DNA of 42,760 nucleotides, from assembly GCA_021845865.1 (NCBI GenBank), contig JAJZVC010000024.1:1-42760 (forward strand), written 5' to 3'. This document shows positions 8,560 through 17,264 of this stretch, piece by piece (positions within the stretch are counted from its first letter, which is position 1; the number at the start of each line of letters is the position of its first letter). Below the pieces are notes generated by a model. The model did not search any database, was not told the origin of the DNA, and worked only from the letters and a program-made list of their open reading frames with translations. A program made the translations under genes and the position numbers. Source of the stretch: Pseudomonadota bacterium (GTDB lineage: Bacteria; Pseudomonadota; Gammaproteobacteria; Burkholderiales; UBA9220).

Positions 8560-9145
8560 CCTGGCGTTGTGCTGCCTGCTGGCGTTCCTCGCCGCCAGTG
8601 GCGTGGCGCGCGCCGAGAAGGCCGACCGGGACAAACCGGTGTTCATCGAGGCGGATACCGCCGTCACCGACGACGCCAACAAGGTCAGCACCTTCACCGG
8701 CAACGCCGTGCTCACCCAGGGCACCCTGGTCATCAAGGGGGACAAGCTGATCATGCGCCAGGACGCGGAAGGCAACCAGTACGGCACCGCCTACGGCAAC
8801 CCGGCCTACTTCCGCCAGAAGCGGGAAGGCGTGGACGAATACGTGGAAGGCTGGGGCCAGCGCCTGGAATACGACGGCAAGGCGGACAAGGTGGAGCTGT
8901 TCACCAACGCCCGGGTCAAGCGGGGCCAGGACGAATCCCGCGGCGACTATATTTCCTACGACGGCAAGACCGAATTTTTCAACGTCAGCGGCGGCAAGGA
9001 AAAAGGCGCCCCGGCTCGGGTCCATACCATGATCATGCCCAAGAACAAGGACCAGGGCGCCAAGCCGGCCACCCCGGCCGCAAAGGCCGTGCCCGCCGGG
9101 AACGGCGGCGAAGCCACGCGTTCCGACGCCAAGAAAGCACCATGA
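8537..9145 (+). CDS. lptA: LPS transport periplasmic protein LptA
   Basis: 202 aa with a signal peptide (hydrophobic stretch ending GVARA, cleavage near residue 26) and the OstA/LptA beta-jellyroll: [20 protein letters not shown], then [19 protein letters not shown]. LptA oligomers bridge the periplasm and carry LPS from LptC to LptD. The C-terminal 35 residues (from about 168) are Lys/Ala/Pro-rich and probably disordered, longer than the E. coli protein. It overlaps lptC at its start and lptB by ATGA at its end. Confidence 0.93.
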   Translation: MTKNRNPSLALCCLLAFLAASGVARAEKADRDKPVFIEADTAVTDDANKVSTFTGNAVLTQGTLVIKGDKLIMRQDAEGNQYGTAYGNPAYFRQKREGVDEYVEGWGQRLEYDGKADKVELFTNARVKRGQDESRGDYISYDGKTEFFNVSGGKEKGAPARVHTMIMPKNKDQGAKPATPAAKAVPAGNGGEATRSDAKKAP

Positions 9146-9864
9146 GCGAACTCTCCGTCACCAGCCTCAACAAGCGCTACAAGTCGCGCACCGTGGTGCA
9201 CGACGTTTCCCTGTCGGTGCAAAGCGGCGAAGTGGTGGGCCTGCTGGGCCCCAACGGCGCCGGCAAGACCACCACCTTCTACATGATCGTCGGCCTGATT
9301 CCCTCGGATGGCGGCAGCATCCAGCTCGACGGCAAGGAGCTGCGCCGCCTGCCCATCCACCGCCGAGCCCGCATGGGCGTCTCCTACCTGCCCCAGGAAG
9401 CCTCCATCTTCCGCAAGCTGACGGTGGCCGAGAACATCCGCGCCATCCTCGAACTGCAAGCCCTCCCCGCGGGAGAAATCGACGCCCGCCTCGACAAGCT
9501 GATGCACGACCTGCACATCGGCCACCTGGCCAAGAACCAGGCCGCCAGCCTCTCCGGCGGCGAGCGGCGGCGGGTGGAAATCGCCCGCGCCCTGGCCACC
9601 TCGCCCCGCTTCATCCTCCTCGACGAGCCCTTCGCCGGCGTGGACCCCATCGCCGTGCTGGACATCCAGAAGATCATCCGCTTCCTCACCGAGCGCAACA
9701 TCGGCGTCCTCATCACCGACCACAACGTGCGCGAGACCCTGGGCATCTGCGACCGGGCCTACATCATCAACGAGGGCGCGGTCCTCACCTACGGTAAGCC
9801 CGATGAAATCGTTTATAATGAAAACGTAAGAAAGATTTACCTCGGTGAAAATTTCAAACTTTGA
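9142..9864 (+). CDS. lptB: LPS export ABC transporter ATP-binding protein LptB
   Basis: 240 aa cytoplasmic ATPase of the LptB2FG transporter. Walker A is GPNGAGKTT (about residues 36-44), the ABC signature is [16 protein letters not shown], and Walker B is [13 protein letters not shown] followed by the H-loop [10 protein letters not shown]. The C-terminus IYLGENFKL matches the LptB ending. The ATG at 9142 overlaps the lptA stop (ATGA); the frame stays open upstream of it, but that reads lptA out of frame. A TATAAT at 9814-9819 near the 3' end may feed rpoN. Confidence 0.96.
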   Translation: MSELSVTSLNKRYKSRTVVHDVSLSVQSGEVVGLLGPNGAGKTTTFYMIVGLIPSDGGSIQLDGKELRRLPIHRRARMGVSYLPQEASIFRKLTVAENIRAILELQALPAGEIDARLDKLMHDLHIGHLAKNQAASLSGGERRRVEIARALATSPRFILLDEPFAGVDPIAVLDIQKIIRFLTERNIGVLITDHNVRETLGICDRAYIINEGAVLTYGKPDEIVYNENVRKIYLGENFKL

Positions 9865-9913
9865 CCCGCCGAGCACCTGATTTGCGGCGCGTATCCGGAC
9901 CCGCAACCCGTTC

Positions 9914-11359
9914 ATGAAACAAAGCCTACAACTCAAGCTCTCCCAGCACCTGACCCTGACGCCGCAACTGCAGCAGTCCATCCGTCTGCTGCAGCTATCG
10001 ACAGTGGAACTGAACCAGGAGATGGAGACCTTCATCCAGTCCAACCCCCTCCTGGAACGGGCCGACGACTGGGACGAAGGGGGGGGTGCCCCCATGGGCG
10101 AGCCTTATGAAAGCCGAACCGAAACCACGCCGGAACCCGCCGCCGAGGAACGGGAGCCCGCGGCCCTCGACAGCTTCGAGGAAGGCGGCTGGTGGGCGGA
10201 AGGCGCCGGGCGAGGCGGCCGCGACGACGACGACGACGAGGAACAGGACTCGCGCCAAGCCGTGGCCGAGACCCAGACCCTGCGCCAGTACCTGAACTGG
10301 CAGCTCAACCTCCTGCCCCTGTCGGAACGGGACAAGATCATCGTTTCCCTCCTCATCGACGCCCTGGACGACGACGGCTACCTCACCATGTCCGTCGAGG
10401 AATTGCTGGCCATCCTGCCGCCGGAACTGGAAGTGGAAGTGGAGGACATCGAAGTCCACACCGCCCTCAAGCACCTGCAGAATTTCGACCCGCCGGGCGT
10501 CGGCGCGCGCAATCTTTCGGAATGCCTCGCCCTGCAGATGGAAACCCTGCCGGAGGATACGCCCTACCGTGAACCGGCGTTCCAGATCGTGCGCCACCAT
10601 CTGAACGCCCTCGCTTCCCGGGACTACGCCTCCCTGAAGAAAACCCTGAAGTGCGACGACGACACCCTGCGCGGCGCCCAGCAGCTCATCACCCACCTCA
10701 ACCCGCGCCCCGGCGGCGATTTCGCCCCGGTGGACACCCGCTACGTGGTGCCGGACGTGGTGGTGAAGAAAACGAAGGGCATCTGGACGGTCAGCCTCAA
10801 CCCGGACGCCATGCCCCGCCTGCGGGTAAACCGGCTCTACGCCGACATCCTGTCCCGCAACCGGGACGCCTCCCATTCCCAGCTTTCCGCCCAGCTGCAG
10901 GAAGCAAAATGGCTGATCAAGAACATCCAGCAGCGCTTCGACACCATCCTGCGGGTATCCCAGGCCATCGTCGACCGCCAGCGCCATTTCTTCGAACACG
11001 GCGAGGTGGCGATGCGCCCCCTGGTGCTGCGTGAAATCGCCGACGCCGTGGGCCTGCACGAATCCACCGTGTCCCGGGTCACCACCCAGAAATTCATGGC
11101 CACCCCCCGGGGAGTATACGAACTGAAGTATTTCTTCGGCAGCCACGTGGCCACGGAAACCGGCGGCGCCTGCTCCGCCACGGCGATCCGGGCGCTGATC
11201 AAACAGCTCGTCGGCGCCGAAAACCCGAAAAAGCCCCTTTCCGATAGCGAGATAACCAAACTGCTGGCCGACCAAGGCATCGTGGTGGCACGGCGCACCA
11301 TCGCGAAATACCGCGAGTCCATGCAGATTCCCGCCGTCAACCTGCGCAAATCGATATAA
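9914..11359 (+). CDS. rpoN: RNA polymerase sigma-54 factor
   Basis: 481 aa sigma-N, the sigma factor that needs AAA+ activators and drives nitrogen, motility and stress genes. Region I is the Gln/Leu-rich N-terminus (LKLSQHLTLTPQLQQSIRLL, residues 6-25). An acidic region II lies at about residues 60-115. The core-binding domain follows, then the helix-turn-helix (EIADAVGLHESTVSRVTTQK), and the RpoN box ARRTIAKYRE appears near residue 460. The box has Ile where the consensus usually has Val. The gene position between lptB and hpf is the classical one. Confidence 0.97.
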   Translation: MKQSLQLKLSQHLTLTPQLQQSIRLLQLSTVELNQEMETFIQSNPLLERADDWDEGGGAPMGEPYESRTETTPEPAAEEREPAALDSFEEGGWWAEGAGRGGRDDDDDEEQDSRQAVAETQTLRQYLNWQLNLLPLSERDKIIVSLLIDALDDDGYLTMSVEELLAILPPELEVEVEDIEVHTALKHLQNFDPPGVGARNLSECLALQMETLPEDTPYREPAFQIVRHHLNALASRDYASLKKTLKCDDDTLRGAQQLITHLNPRPGGDFAPVDTRYVVPDVVVKKTKGIWTVSLNPDAMPRLRVNRLYADILSRNRDASHSQLSAQLQEAKWLIKNIQQRFDTILRVSQAIVDRQRHFFEHGEVAMRPLVLREIADAVGLHESTVSRVTTQKFMATPRGVYELKYFFGSHVATETGGACSATAIRALIKQLVGAENPKKPLSDSEITKLLADQGIVVARRTIAKYRESMQIPAVNLRKSI

Positions 11360-11388
11360 TTACCAACAACCCCCTTCAAGGAGCAATC

Positions 11389-11709
11389 ATGAACCTCAAC
11401 ATCACCGGCCACCACGTCGAAGTCACCCCCGCCATCCGCGATTACGTCACCGACAAGCTGGGCCGCGTCACCCGCCACTTCGACCACGTGATCGACGTCA
11501 ACGTCATCCTGTCGGTGGAGAAACTCGTCCAGAAGGCCGAAGTCACCGTCCACGTCAGCGGCAAGGACATCCACGTGGAAGCCACCGACGCCGACATGTA
11601 CGCCGCCATCGACAGCCTGGTGGACAAGCTGGACCGCCAAGTGCTGAAGCACAAGGAAAAGCACGGCAACCACCACAGCGACGTCAAGCGCCAGGCCGCT
11701 GCCGAGTAA
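11389..11709 (+). CDS. hpf: Ribosome hibernation promoting factor (short HPF)
   Basis: 106 aa; the start MNLNITGHHVEVTPAIRDYV and the core VIDVNVILSVEKLVQKAEVTV match HPF/YfiA. The protein is basic and His-rich at the C-terminus (KHKEKHGNHHSD). Short HPF helps form inactive 100S ribosome dimers in stationary phase; there is no long-HPF dimerisation domain. AAGGAG at 11379-11384 is a strong ribosome site. TATAAT at 11355-11360 overlaps the rpoN stop and may be a separate -10, so it could be transcribed alone as well as with rpoN. Confidence 0.95.
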   Translation: MNLNITGHHVEVTPAIRDYVTDKLGRVTRHFDHVIDVNVILSVEKLVQKAEVTVHVSGKDIHVEATDADMYAAIDSLVDKLDRQVLKHKEKHGNHHSDVKRQAAAE

Positions 11710-11724
11710 GCCCGTCCTCCCATC

Positions 11725-12180
11725 ATGAGCCTCGTATCCGGTATCCTGCCCGCCGCCAACGTGGTGGTGGGGCTGGACGTGGCCAGCAAGAAGCGGGCCT
11801 TCGAACAGGTGGGCGAGCTGCTGGAAGGCGCCGGCCGCCTCAACCGCAGCACCGTGTTCGACAGCCTGTTCGCCCGGGAGAAACTCGGCTCCACCGGCCT
11901 GGGAGAGGGAATCGCCATTCCCCACGGCCGCATCAAGGGCCTGCTGGAAGCGGTGGGCGCCCTGATCAAGCTCAAGGAGCCGATTCCCTTCGACGCTCCG
12001 GACGGCAAGCCCGTCGCCCTGATGTTCGTCCTTCTGGTGCCCGAGCAGGCCACCGACATGCACCTGCAGATCCTCGGCGAACTGGCCCAAATGTTCAGCG
12101 ACAAGGCGTTGCGGGAAAAAATGCTGGCCTGCGACGATGCCGCCGAACTGCACCGGCTGGTCGTGGGCTGGTCTCCCTGA
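11725..12180 (+). CDS. ptsN: Nitrogen-PTS EIIA component
   Basis: 151 aa EIIA-Ntr. The phosphorylated histidine lies in [14 protein letters not shown] (His67), and [20 protein letters not shown] is the conserved second half of the fold. It receives phosphate from NPr/HPr and controls K+ transport, nitrogen and stress responses through protein contacts rather than sugar uptake. It sits 15 bases after hpf and its stop shares one base with the hprK start. Two Kef-type K+ antiporters elsewhere in the window (4391-6361, 36111-37358) are possible indirect targets, which is inference only. Confidence 0.94.
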   Translation: MSLVSGILPAANVVVGLDVASKKRAFEQVGELLEGAGRLNRSTVFDSLFAREKLGSTGLGEGIAIPHGRIKGLLEAVGALIKLKEPIPFDAPDGKPVALMFVLLVPEQATDMHLQILGELAQMFSDKALREKMLACDDAAELHRLVVGWSP

Positions 12181-13127
12181 TGTCCCAGGTCAGCGTCAAA
12201 AAGCTGTTCGAGGAAACCCGGGCCCGGCTCGGCCTGGAGTGGATCGCTGGCCTCGACGGCGGCAACAAGCTGCTGACCTCGGAAACCGTCCAGAAACCCT
12301 CCCTGGCCCTGATCGGCCACCTCAATTTCGTCCACCCCAACCGGGTCCAGGTCATGGGCTGCGCCGAGATGGACTACCTGCGCCGGCTGGATGGCGCCGA
12401 CCTGGAGCAGGCGATTGGCAACCTTTTCTCCACGGAACTGGCCGCGATCATCGTCGCCAACGGCGAATCGGTGCCCCAGGTCCTGATCGACGCCTCCAAC
12501 GCCACCCAGACGCCGCTGTTCACTTCCCCCCAGGCCAGTCCCGGCCTGATGAACGTCCTCAGCCACCATCTCACCCAGGTGCTGGCCGATTCCACCAACC
12601 GTCACGGCGTCTTCCTCGACGTGATGGGAGTGGGCGTTCTGCTCACCGGCGACAGTTCCATCGGCAAGAGCGAACTGGCCCTGGAGCTGATCACCCGGGG
12701 CTACCGCCTGATCGCCGACGACATGGTGGATATCTACAAGGTGGCGCCGGACCGCCTGGAGGGCCGCTGCCCCGTCCTGCTGCAGGATTTTCTCGAAGTG
12801 CGCGGCCTCGGCATCCTCAACATCCGCGCCCTGTTCGGCGAAACGGCCGTCGCGCCGCGCAAGAACCTGCGCCTCATCGTCCACCTGGAGAAGATGTCCA
12901 AGCTCAACCCCGGCGAAATCGACCGCCTGGAAATCAGCTCCACCGCCCAGGACATCCTCGGCGTCGAAATCCCCCAGGTGCGCATCCCCGTGGCGGCCGG
13001 CCGCAACCTGGCGGTGCTGGTGGAAGTGGCGGTGCGCAACCACATCCTGCAGACGCGCGGCATCAACAGCACCGAGCAGTTCGTCGCCCGCCACGCCGAC
13101 CTCCTGGCCAAGGACGGCGAGCAATGA
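12180..13127 (+). CDS. hprK: HPr kinase/phosphorylase
   Basis: 315 aa bifunctional enzyme that phosphorylates and dephosphorylates the regulatory serine of HPr. The N-terminal domain (1-130) precedes the catalytic domain with Walker [18 protein letters not shown] at about residue 155, the family loop DDMVDIYKV, and [17 protein letters not shown] near residue 204, the HprK signature. In proteobacteria HprK works with a partial, regulatory PTS. The start overlaps the ptsN stop (TGATG) and the end overlaps rapZ (ATGA), so the three are translationally coupled. Confidence 0.96.
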   Translation: MSQVSVKKLFEETRARLGLEWIAGLDGGNKLLTSETVQKPSLALIGHLNFVHPNRVQVMGCAEMDYLRRLDGADLEQAIGNLFSTELAAIIVANGESVPQVLIDASNATQTPLFTSPQASPGLMNVLSHHLTQVLADSTNRHGVFLDVMGVGVLLTGDSSIGKSELALELITRGYRLIADDMVDIYKVAPDRLEGRCPVLLQDFLEVRGLGILNIRALFGETAVAPRKNLRLIVHLEKMSKLNPGEIDRLEISSTAQDILGVEIPQVRIPVAAGRNLAVLVEVAVRNHILQTRGINSTEQFVARHADLLAKDGEQ

Positions 13128-13972
13128 CCGCCCCCCCCCAGCTGATCCTGGTCAGCGGCCTTTCCGGCTCGGGCAAGAGCATCGCCCTCAACGTGCTGGA
13201 AGACAGCGGCTACTACTGCGTCGACAACCTGCCCGCCAAGCTGCTGCCGGAAATCGCCGCCTACCTCCTGGAATCCGGCTACAGCCGCATCGCCGTCAGC
13301 GTCGATGCCCGGGGCGGCGAACCGGTGCAGGAACTGCCCCGGCGCTTGGTGGAACTGCGCGAACAGGGCGTGGACGTGCGGGTCCTGTTCCTCGAGGCCA
13401 ACACCGAAACCCTGGTGAAGCGCTTCTCCGAAACCCGCCGCCGCCACCCCTTGAGCAAGGACCGGCTGACGGTGGAAGAAGCCATCGCCCTGGAACGCCA
13501 TCTGCTCGAACCCCTGTCCCAGGTCGCCCAGCGCGTGGACAGCAGCGAACTGGGGGCCAACACCCTGCGGGCCTGGATCAAGGAATTCATCGACTACGAC
13601 CACGCCCGCATCGTCCTGCTGTTCGAATCCTTCGGCTTCAAGAACGGCATCCCCCTCGACGCCGACCTGGTGTTCGACGTGCGCTGCCTGCCCAACCCCC
13701 ATTACGACCCCAAGCTGCGCCCCCAGACGGGACAGGACGCCGAGGTGGTGGCTTTCCTGGAAAAGCAGGAGGGGGTGCAGCGGATGCTGGACGACATCCG
13801 CCGCTTCGTCGAGAACTGGCTGCCCTGCTTCATCCGCGACAACCGCAGCTACCTCACCGTGGCCATCGGCTGCACCGGCGGCCGGCACCGTTCCGTCTAC
13901 ATGGTGGAAACCCTCGCCGGCTACTTCCGGGAGAATCAGCAAGTGATGGTGCGCCACCGCAGCCTGCCGTGA
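13124..13972 (+). CDS. rapZ: RNase adapter / nucleotide-binding protein RapZ
   Basis: 282 aa; Walker [21 protein letters not shown] at the N-terminus, [11 protein letters not shown], and the C-terminal domain [13 protein letters not shown], all diagnostic of RapZ (YhbJ). In enterobacteria RapZ guides RNase E to sRNA GlmZ and so sets GlmS, the supply of glucosamine-6-phosphate for LPS and peptidoglycan. That fits its operon with Kdo and LPS-export genes. The ATG at 13124 overlaps the hprK stop. In E. coli npr (ptsO) follows; here it does not, and a NusG-domain-II gene overlaps the stop instead. Confidence 0.96.
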   Translation: MTAPPQLILVSGLSGSGKSIALNVLEDSGYYCVDNLPAKLLPEIAAYLLESGYSRIAVSVDARGGEPVQELPRRLVELREQGVDVRVLFLEANTETLVKRFSETRRRHPLSKDRLTVEEAIALERHLLEPLSQVAQRVDSSELGANTLRAWIKEFIDYDHARIVLLFESFGFKNGIPLDADLVFDVRCLPNPHYDPKLRPQTGQDAEVVAFLEKQEGVQRMLDDIRRFVENWLPCFIRDNRSYLTVAIGCTGGRHRSVYMVETLAGYFRENQQVMVRHRSLP

Positions 13973-14346
13973 ACGCCCTGCGCCTGGTCAAATCCGGCGA
14001 CTGGCTGGTTTTCGCCGCCGGCCTTCTGGCGGTATCCTGGCTCGCGGGCCAGTTCTGGCACCGGGGCGGCGCGGCGGACCGGGTAGTCATCCGCAGCGGC
14101 GGCAAGGTATTCGCCGAACTCACCCTCTCCGGCCGCCAGACCGTCACCGTGCCGGGCCCCCTGGGGCAAACCCTGGTGGAAATCGACCAGCGCCGCGCCC
14201 GGGTGGCGAAGGACCCCAGCCCGCGCCAATACTGCGTGCAGCAGGGCTGGCTGAGCCGGGCGGGGGAAGCGGCGATCTGCCTGCCCAACCAGGTGAGCAT
14301 CGAACTCGCGGGCGCGGACAAGCTCTATGACTCCCTCAACTATTGA
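13969..14346 (+). CDS. NusG domain II membrane-anchored protein
   Basis: 125 aa: one membrane helix at about residues 11-28, then a small beta-rich domain ([20 protein letters not shown]) and a C-terminal segment with [19 protein letters not shown], the two-cysteine pattern of the NusG_II (DUF1312) family. The domain is extracytoplasmic here and unrelated in role to NusG itself. The family typically neighbours Gx transporters and flavin-transfer genes in respiratory or extracellular electron-transfer loci; the exact role is unknown. The GTG start at 13969 overlaps the rapZ stop (GTGA), and the end overlaps the next gene by 20 bases. Confidence 0.78.
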   Translation: MNALRLVKSGDWLVFAAGLLAVSWLAGQFWHRGGAADRVVIRSGGKVFAELTLSGRQTVTVPGPLGQTLVEIDQRRARVAKDPSPRQYCVQQGWLSRAGEAAICLPNQVSIELAGADKLYDSLNY

Positions 14347-14854
14347 CATCGCCCCCACCCGGGAAGACCACCGCATCGCGCGGCTGGCGGCCCTGGCCAT
14401 CGCCCTGTCCCTGATGGAGGCGGTCATTCCGAGCCCCCTGCCCGGGGTGAAGCCCGGCATCGCCAACATCGTCACCCTGGTGGTGCTGAAGCGCTTCGGC
14501 TTCGGCGACGCGGTCTGGGTGTCCCTGCTGCGGGTGGTGGCAGGCAGCCTGATGCTGGGCTCCTTCCTTTCGCCGTCCTTCGCCCTCAGCCTGTCCGGCG
14601 CCATCGCCAGCCTGGCGGCCCTGCGCCTGGCGCTGCTGCTGCCCGCATCCCGCTTCGGCGCGGTCTCCCTCAGCATCATCGCCGCCTTCGCCCACATCGC
14701 CGGCCAACTGGCCGTGGTGCGGCTGTGGCTGATCCCCCACGACGGCCTGCTGTACCTGGTGCCCGCCTTTGCCGCCGCCGCCCTGCTGTTCGGCACCGTC
14801 AACGGCCTCATCGCCGCCCGCCTGCTGGGCGCTCCATCTTCCGTCCGCCCATGA
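14327..14854 (+). CDS. Gx transporter family membrane protein
   Basis: 175 aa with five to six hydrophobic helices. SLMEAVIPSPLPGVKPGIAN near residues 29-48 is the hallmark of the Gx transporter family, often annotated as heptaprenyl diphosphate synthase component I and related to ECF-type substrate-binding (S) proteins such as ThiW. The substrate is unproven; flavin- or quinone-related roles are suggested by family neighbourhoods. The 20-base overlap with the NusG-II gene and the ATGA overlap with the next gene indicate one transcript with tight coupling. Confidence 0.78.
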   Translation: MTPSTIDIAPTREDHRIARLAALAIALSLMEAVIPSPLPGVKPGIANIVTLVVLKRFGFGDAVWVSLLRVVAGSLMLGSFLSPSFALSLSGAIASLAALRLALLLPASRFGAVSLSIIAAFAHIAGQLAVVRLWLIPHDGLLYLVPAFAAAALLFGTVNGLIAARLLGAPSSVRP

Positions 14855-15411
14855 AACCCTTGTTCTTATTTCTCGCCCTCCTCGCCCCCCTGGCCGCCGC
14901 CGGCGCCGAATGGCTGGCCGTTCCCGCTCCGCGCAGCGCCGACCTCTATTACTACGACGCCTCCAAGCTGGTGATCGAGGGCGACGAGGCCACCTACTGG
15001 AAAAAGGTGCTGTTCAAGACGCCCCAGCCGGTCAAGGGGCTGGCCGCCGCCAGCGGCCTTTTCCGGGAGCAAATCCACTGCCGGGAGCACACCCTGAAGC
15101 CCCTGAGCTACCTGCTCCAGGCCGCCGACGGCGCGGTGATCGAGTACACCGAGACCAAGGACGCCATCGCCGCCCCCATCATTCCCGAGAGCATCGGCGA
15201 CCTCTTCGAACAGACCCTCTGTCCCCTGGTGCGGCAAAAACAGGAGGAGGCCAAGCGCAAAGCCGAAGAAGCGGCGGCCAAGGCCAAGGCGCCGCCACCG
15301 GAGGCCGCCAAATCCCCGGAAGCCAAGCCCGCGCCGCCAGCCGCCGCCACTCCCGCTCCGGCCACGCCTCCCGCGCCAGAGAAGGCGAAGGCGTCCCAAC
15401 CTGGCCTATAA
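14851..15411 (+). CDS. Exported surface-adhesin-E-like protein with Ala/Pro/Lys tail
   Basis: 186 aa. A signal peptide (hydrophobic core LFLFLALLAPLAAA, cleavage near residue 18) precedes a domain of about 110 residues. That domain resembles the Haemophilus adhesin-E family (W near the start, DLYYYDASKL, ATYWKKVLFKTPQPVKG, then two cysteines in HCREHTL and TLCPLV). From residue about 128 the chain is low-complexity: EEAKRKAEEAAAKAKA then Pro/Ala repeats, a likely flexible periplasmic or cell-wall spacer. Function is unknown. Start ATG 14851 overlaps the Gx gene stop. Domain assignment is from pattern memory only. Confidence 0.62.
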   Translation: MKPLFLFLALLAPLAAAGAEWLAVPAPRSADLYYYDASKLVIEGDEATYWKKVLFKTPQPVKGLAAASGLFREQIHCREHTLKPLSYLLQAADGAVIEYTETKDAIAAPIIPESIGDLFEQTLCPLVRQKQEEAKRKAEEAAAKAKAPPPEAAKSPEAKPAPPAAATPAPATPPAPEKAKASQPGL

Positions 15412-15437
15412 TGGCCTCAGCCATCTCGGAGCCCGCC

Positions 15438-16052
15438 ATGAACTTCGCCAAAACCGTCACCCTCGCCCTGACCGGCGCCTCCGGCATGGTCTACGGCCTG
15501 CGCCTGCTGGAAGGGCTGCTGGGGGGCGGCTGCCGGGTTTACCTTCTCGCCTCCCAGGCGGCGCAGATCGTCGCCAAGCAGGAGCTGGACCTGGCCCTTC
15601 CCGGCAATCCCCGGGAACTGGAAGCCCTGCTGAGCGAGATGTATTCCCCCCACGAGGGGCAGCTGCGGGTGTTTGGGCGGGAGGAATGGTTCGCCCCGGT
15701 GGCCTCGGGCAGCAACCCCGCCAACGCCATGGTGGTGTGCCCCTGCACCATGGGCACCCTGGCCGCCATTGCCCAGGGCCTGTCGGACAACCTGATCGAG
15801 CGGGCGGCGGACGTGATGCTGAAGGAGGGCCGCAAGCTGGTGCTGGTGCCCCGGGAGACGCCCTTCTCCGCCATCCATCTGGAAAACATGCTCAAGCTCG
15901 CCCGCCTCGGCGCGGTGATTCTCCCCGCCAACCCCGGCTTCTACCACCAGCCGGAAACCGTGGGGGACCTGGTGGATTACGTCGTGGCGCGGGTTTTGGA
16001 CCAGGTCGGCGTTCCCCACCGGCTGATGGCCCGCTGGGGCGAGGACCGTTAA
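15438..16052 (+). CDS. ubiX: Flavin prenyltransferase UbiX
   Basis: 204 aa. UbiX joins dimethylallyl phosphate to FMN to make prenylated FMN, the cofactor of UbiD decarboxylase in ubiquinone synthesis. Motifs are TLALTGASGMVYGLRLLE at the N-terminus (FMN binding), PCTMGTLAAIAQGLSDNLI, and LVLVPRETPFSAIHLENML with the conserved Arg and Glu. An earlier in-frame ATG at 15411 exists, but CGGAG six bases before 15438 and the usual family start favour 15438. It shares stop-codon bases with the convergent arsenate-reductase-like gene. Confidence 0.95.
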   Translation: MNFAKTVTLALTGASGMVYGLRLLEGLLGGGCRVYLLASQAAQIVAKQELDLALPGNPRELEALLSEMYSPHEGQLRVFGREEWFAPVASGSNPANAMVVCPCTMGTLAAIAQGLSDNLIERAADVMLKEGRKLVLVPRETPFSAIHLENMLKLARLGAVILPANPGFYHQPETVGDLVDYVVARVLDQVGVPHRLMARWGEDR

Positions 16053-16363
16053 CCCCCAGCACGGGCCAGCAGTTTCAGCCCCCCTGCCATCCCCGCGATG
16101 CGCTCCCGCAGCGCCGCCTCGTCCGCCGCCGGATAGTGGCGACGCTGCCCGTGGCGCGGCAAGGGCGGGCAGCGGCGCTCCGCTTCCCCGTCCAGGGTCA
16201 CCACCAGGTCGGCCCAATCCAGCAGCCGACCGTCCACGGGCAGCGATGCGCCTTTCCCCTCCAGCCAGGCATCGGCCGTTTCCCCGGCCAGGGCCGCCGC
16301 CCTCGCCGCCATGCCGCTGCCGCCGTCGAGAAACAGGACCCGCGCTTTGCGTTTGAAGGGCAT
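16049..16363 (-). CDS. Arsenate reductase / low-MW phosphatase-like protein lacking the catalytic cysteine
   Basis: 104 aa. The overall pattern is that of the low-molecular-weight tyrosine phosphatase/ArsC fold: VLFLDGGSGMAARAAALAG aligns with the VLFLCTGNSCRS.MAEA P-loop, and WADLVVTLDGEAERRCPPLP plus the RRHYPAAD segment align with the ITVCD...CP...W.. region. The catalytic Cys is replaced by Asp13 and the P-loop CRS is absent, so it should not work as a reductase or phosphatase. It is shorter than the usual 130-140 aa. A good ribosome site (AAAGGA, 8 bases upstream) suggests it is a real, expressed gene. Role unknown. Confidence 0.6.
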   Translation of the reverse strand: MPFKRKARVLFLDGGSGMAARAAALAGETADAWLEGKGASLPVDGRLLDWADLVVTLDGEAERRCPPLPRHGQRRHYPAADEAALRERIAGMAGGLKLLARAGG

Positions 16364-16426
16364 CTTGCTATCCTTTCCCCAAGAAAACGCTCAACTTCTT
16401 CCCCACTTCGATTAGGCTCCCACTCC

Positions 16427-16972
16427 ATGGCCAAATTCTACGCCGAACTGGACGACAGCCTGCGCGGGTTCATCGCCGCCCAGAAGCTGTTCTTCGTTGC
16501 CACCGCCCCCGATGCCGGGCGCATCAGCCTGTCCCCCAAGGGCCTGGACAGCCTGCGCGTCCTCGACACCAAGCGCATAGCCTATCTGGACCTCACCGGC
16601 AGCGGCAACGAAACCGCCGCCCACCTGCGGCAGAACGGCCGCATGACATTGATGTTCTGCGCCCTCGAGGGGGAGCCCCTGATCCTCCGCCTTTACGGCC
16701 GGGGGCGGGCGGTGCAGCAGAACGAACCGGAGTGGGACGAACTGCTTGCGCGCTTTCCCCGCTATCCCGGCATCCGCCAGATCATGGTGCTGGACATCGA
16801 CTCCCTGCAAACCTCCTGCGGCGCCGGGGTCCCCCTCTTCGACTACCAGGGGGAGCGGGACAAGCTGCTGCGCTGGGCGGAAAAGAAGGGCGACGGCGGC
16901 ATTCGCGCCTACTGGCGGGAAAAGAACCGCGTCAGCATCGACGGCCTGCCCACGGGCCTGTTTAACGATTAA
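16427..16972 (+). CDS. Pyridoxamine-5'-phosphate-oxidase-fold flavoprotein
   Basis: 181 aa. A split-barrel PNPOx domain fills residues 1-130: FIAAQKLFFVATAPDAGRIS, LSPKGLDSLRVLD, IAYLDLTGSGNETAAHLRQN and MTLMFCALEGEP, a pattern found in FMN- or F420/heme-binding proteins of this fold. The C-terminal part (GAGVPLFDYQGERDKLLRWAE) is common to a bacterial subgroup. Substrate not inferable. The ribosome site is weak. The gene is divergent from the ArsC-like gene with 63 bases between the starts. Confidence 0.8.
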   Translation: MAKFYAELDDSLRGFIAAQKLFFVATAPDAGRISLSPKGLDSLRVLDTKRIAYLDLTGSGNETAAHLRQNGRMTLMFCALEGEPLILRLYGRGRAVQQNEPEWDELLARFPRYPGIRQIMVLDIDSLQTSCGAGVPLFDYQGERDKLLRWAEKKGDGGIRAYWREKNRVSIDGLPTGLFND

Positions 16973-16987
16973 CCACCGGAGACATCC

Positions 16988-17218
16988 ATGAAAAAACTCT
17001 TCATCCCTCTCTCCCTGGCCCTGGCCCTGGCCGCCTGCAATCAGGAAACGCCCCCCAACCAGCCGCCCTTGCCGAAAACCGACGGTGCCTCGTCGAGCAG
17101 CCTGCCGGAGCGCGCCCAGGCCGGCATCGACACCCTGAACCAGGCCAAGGAAGTGGGGGACGCGGTCCAGAAACAGGCGGCGGAGCAGGAGCAGGCCATC
17201 AGCCGCCAGTCCCAGTAA
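16988..17218 (+). CDS. Small lipoprotein
   Basis: 76 aa. The start MKKLFIPLSLALALAAC carries a lipobox (LAAC, Cys17), so the mature protein of about 60 residues is lipid-anchored. The remainder is hydrophilic: a Pro-rich stretch, then a helix with alternating charges (LNQAKEVGDAVQKQAAEQEQA). No family recognised. CGGAG lies 7 bases before the ATG. It sits 15 bases after the PNPOx gene and 46 bases before the thioredoxin-fold gene, so the three may be one operon. Confidence 0.78.
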   Translation: MKKLFIPLSLALALAACNQETPPNQPPLPKTDGASSSSLPERAQAGIDTLNQAKEVGDAVQKQAAEQEQAISRQSQ

Positions 17219-17264
17219 TGCCCGGCAATACCCAAAACAATAATATCTGAACGGAGACAAAATC

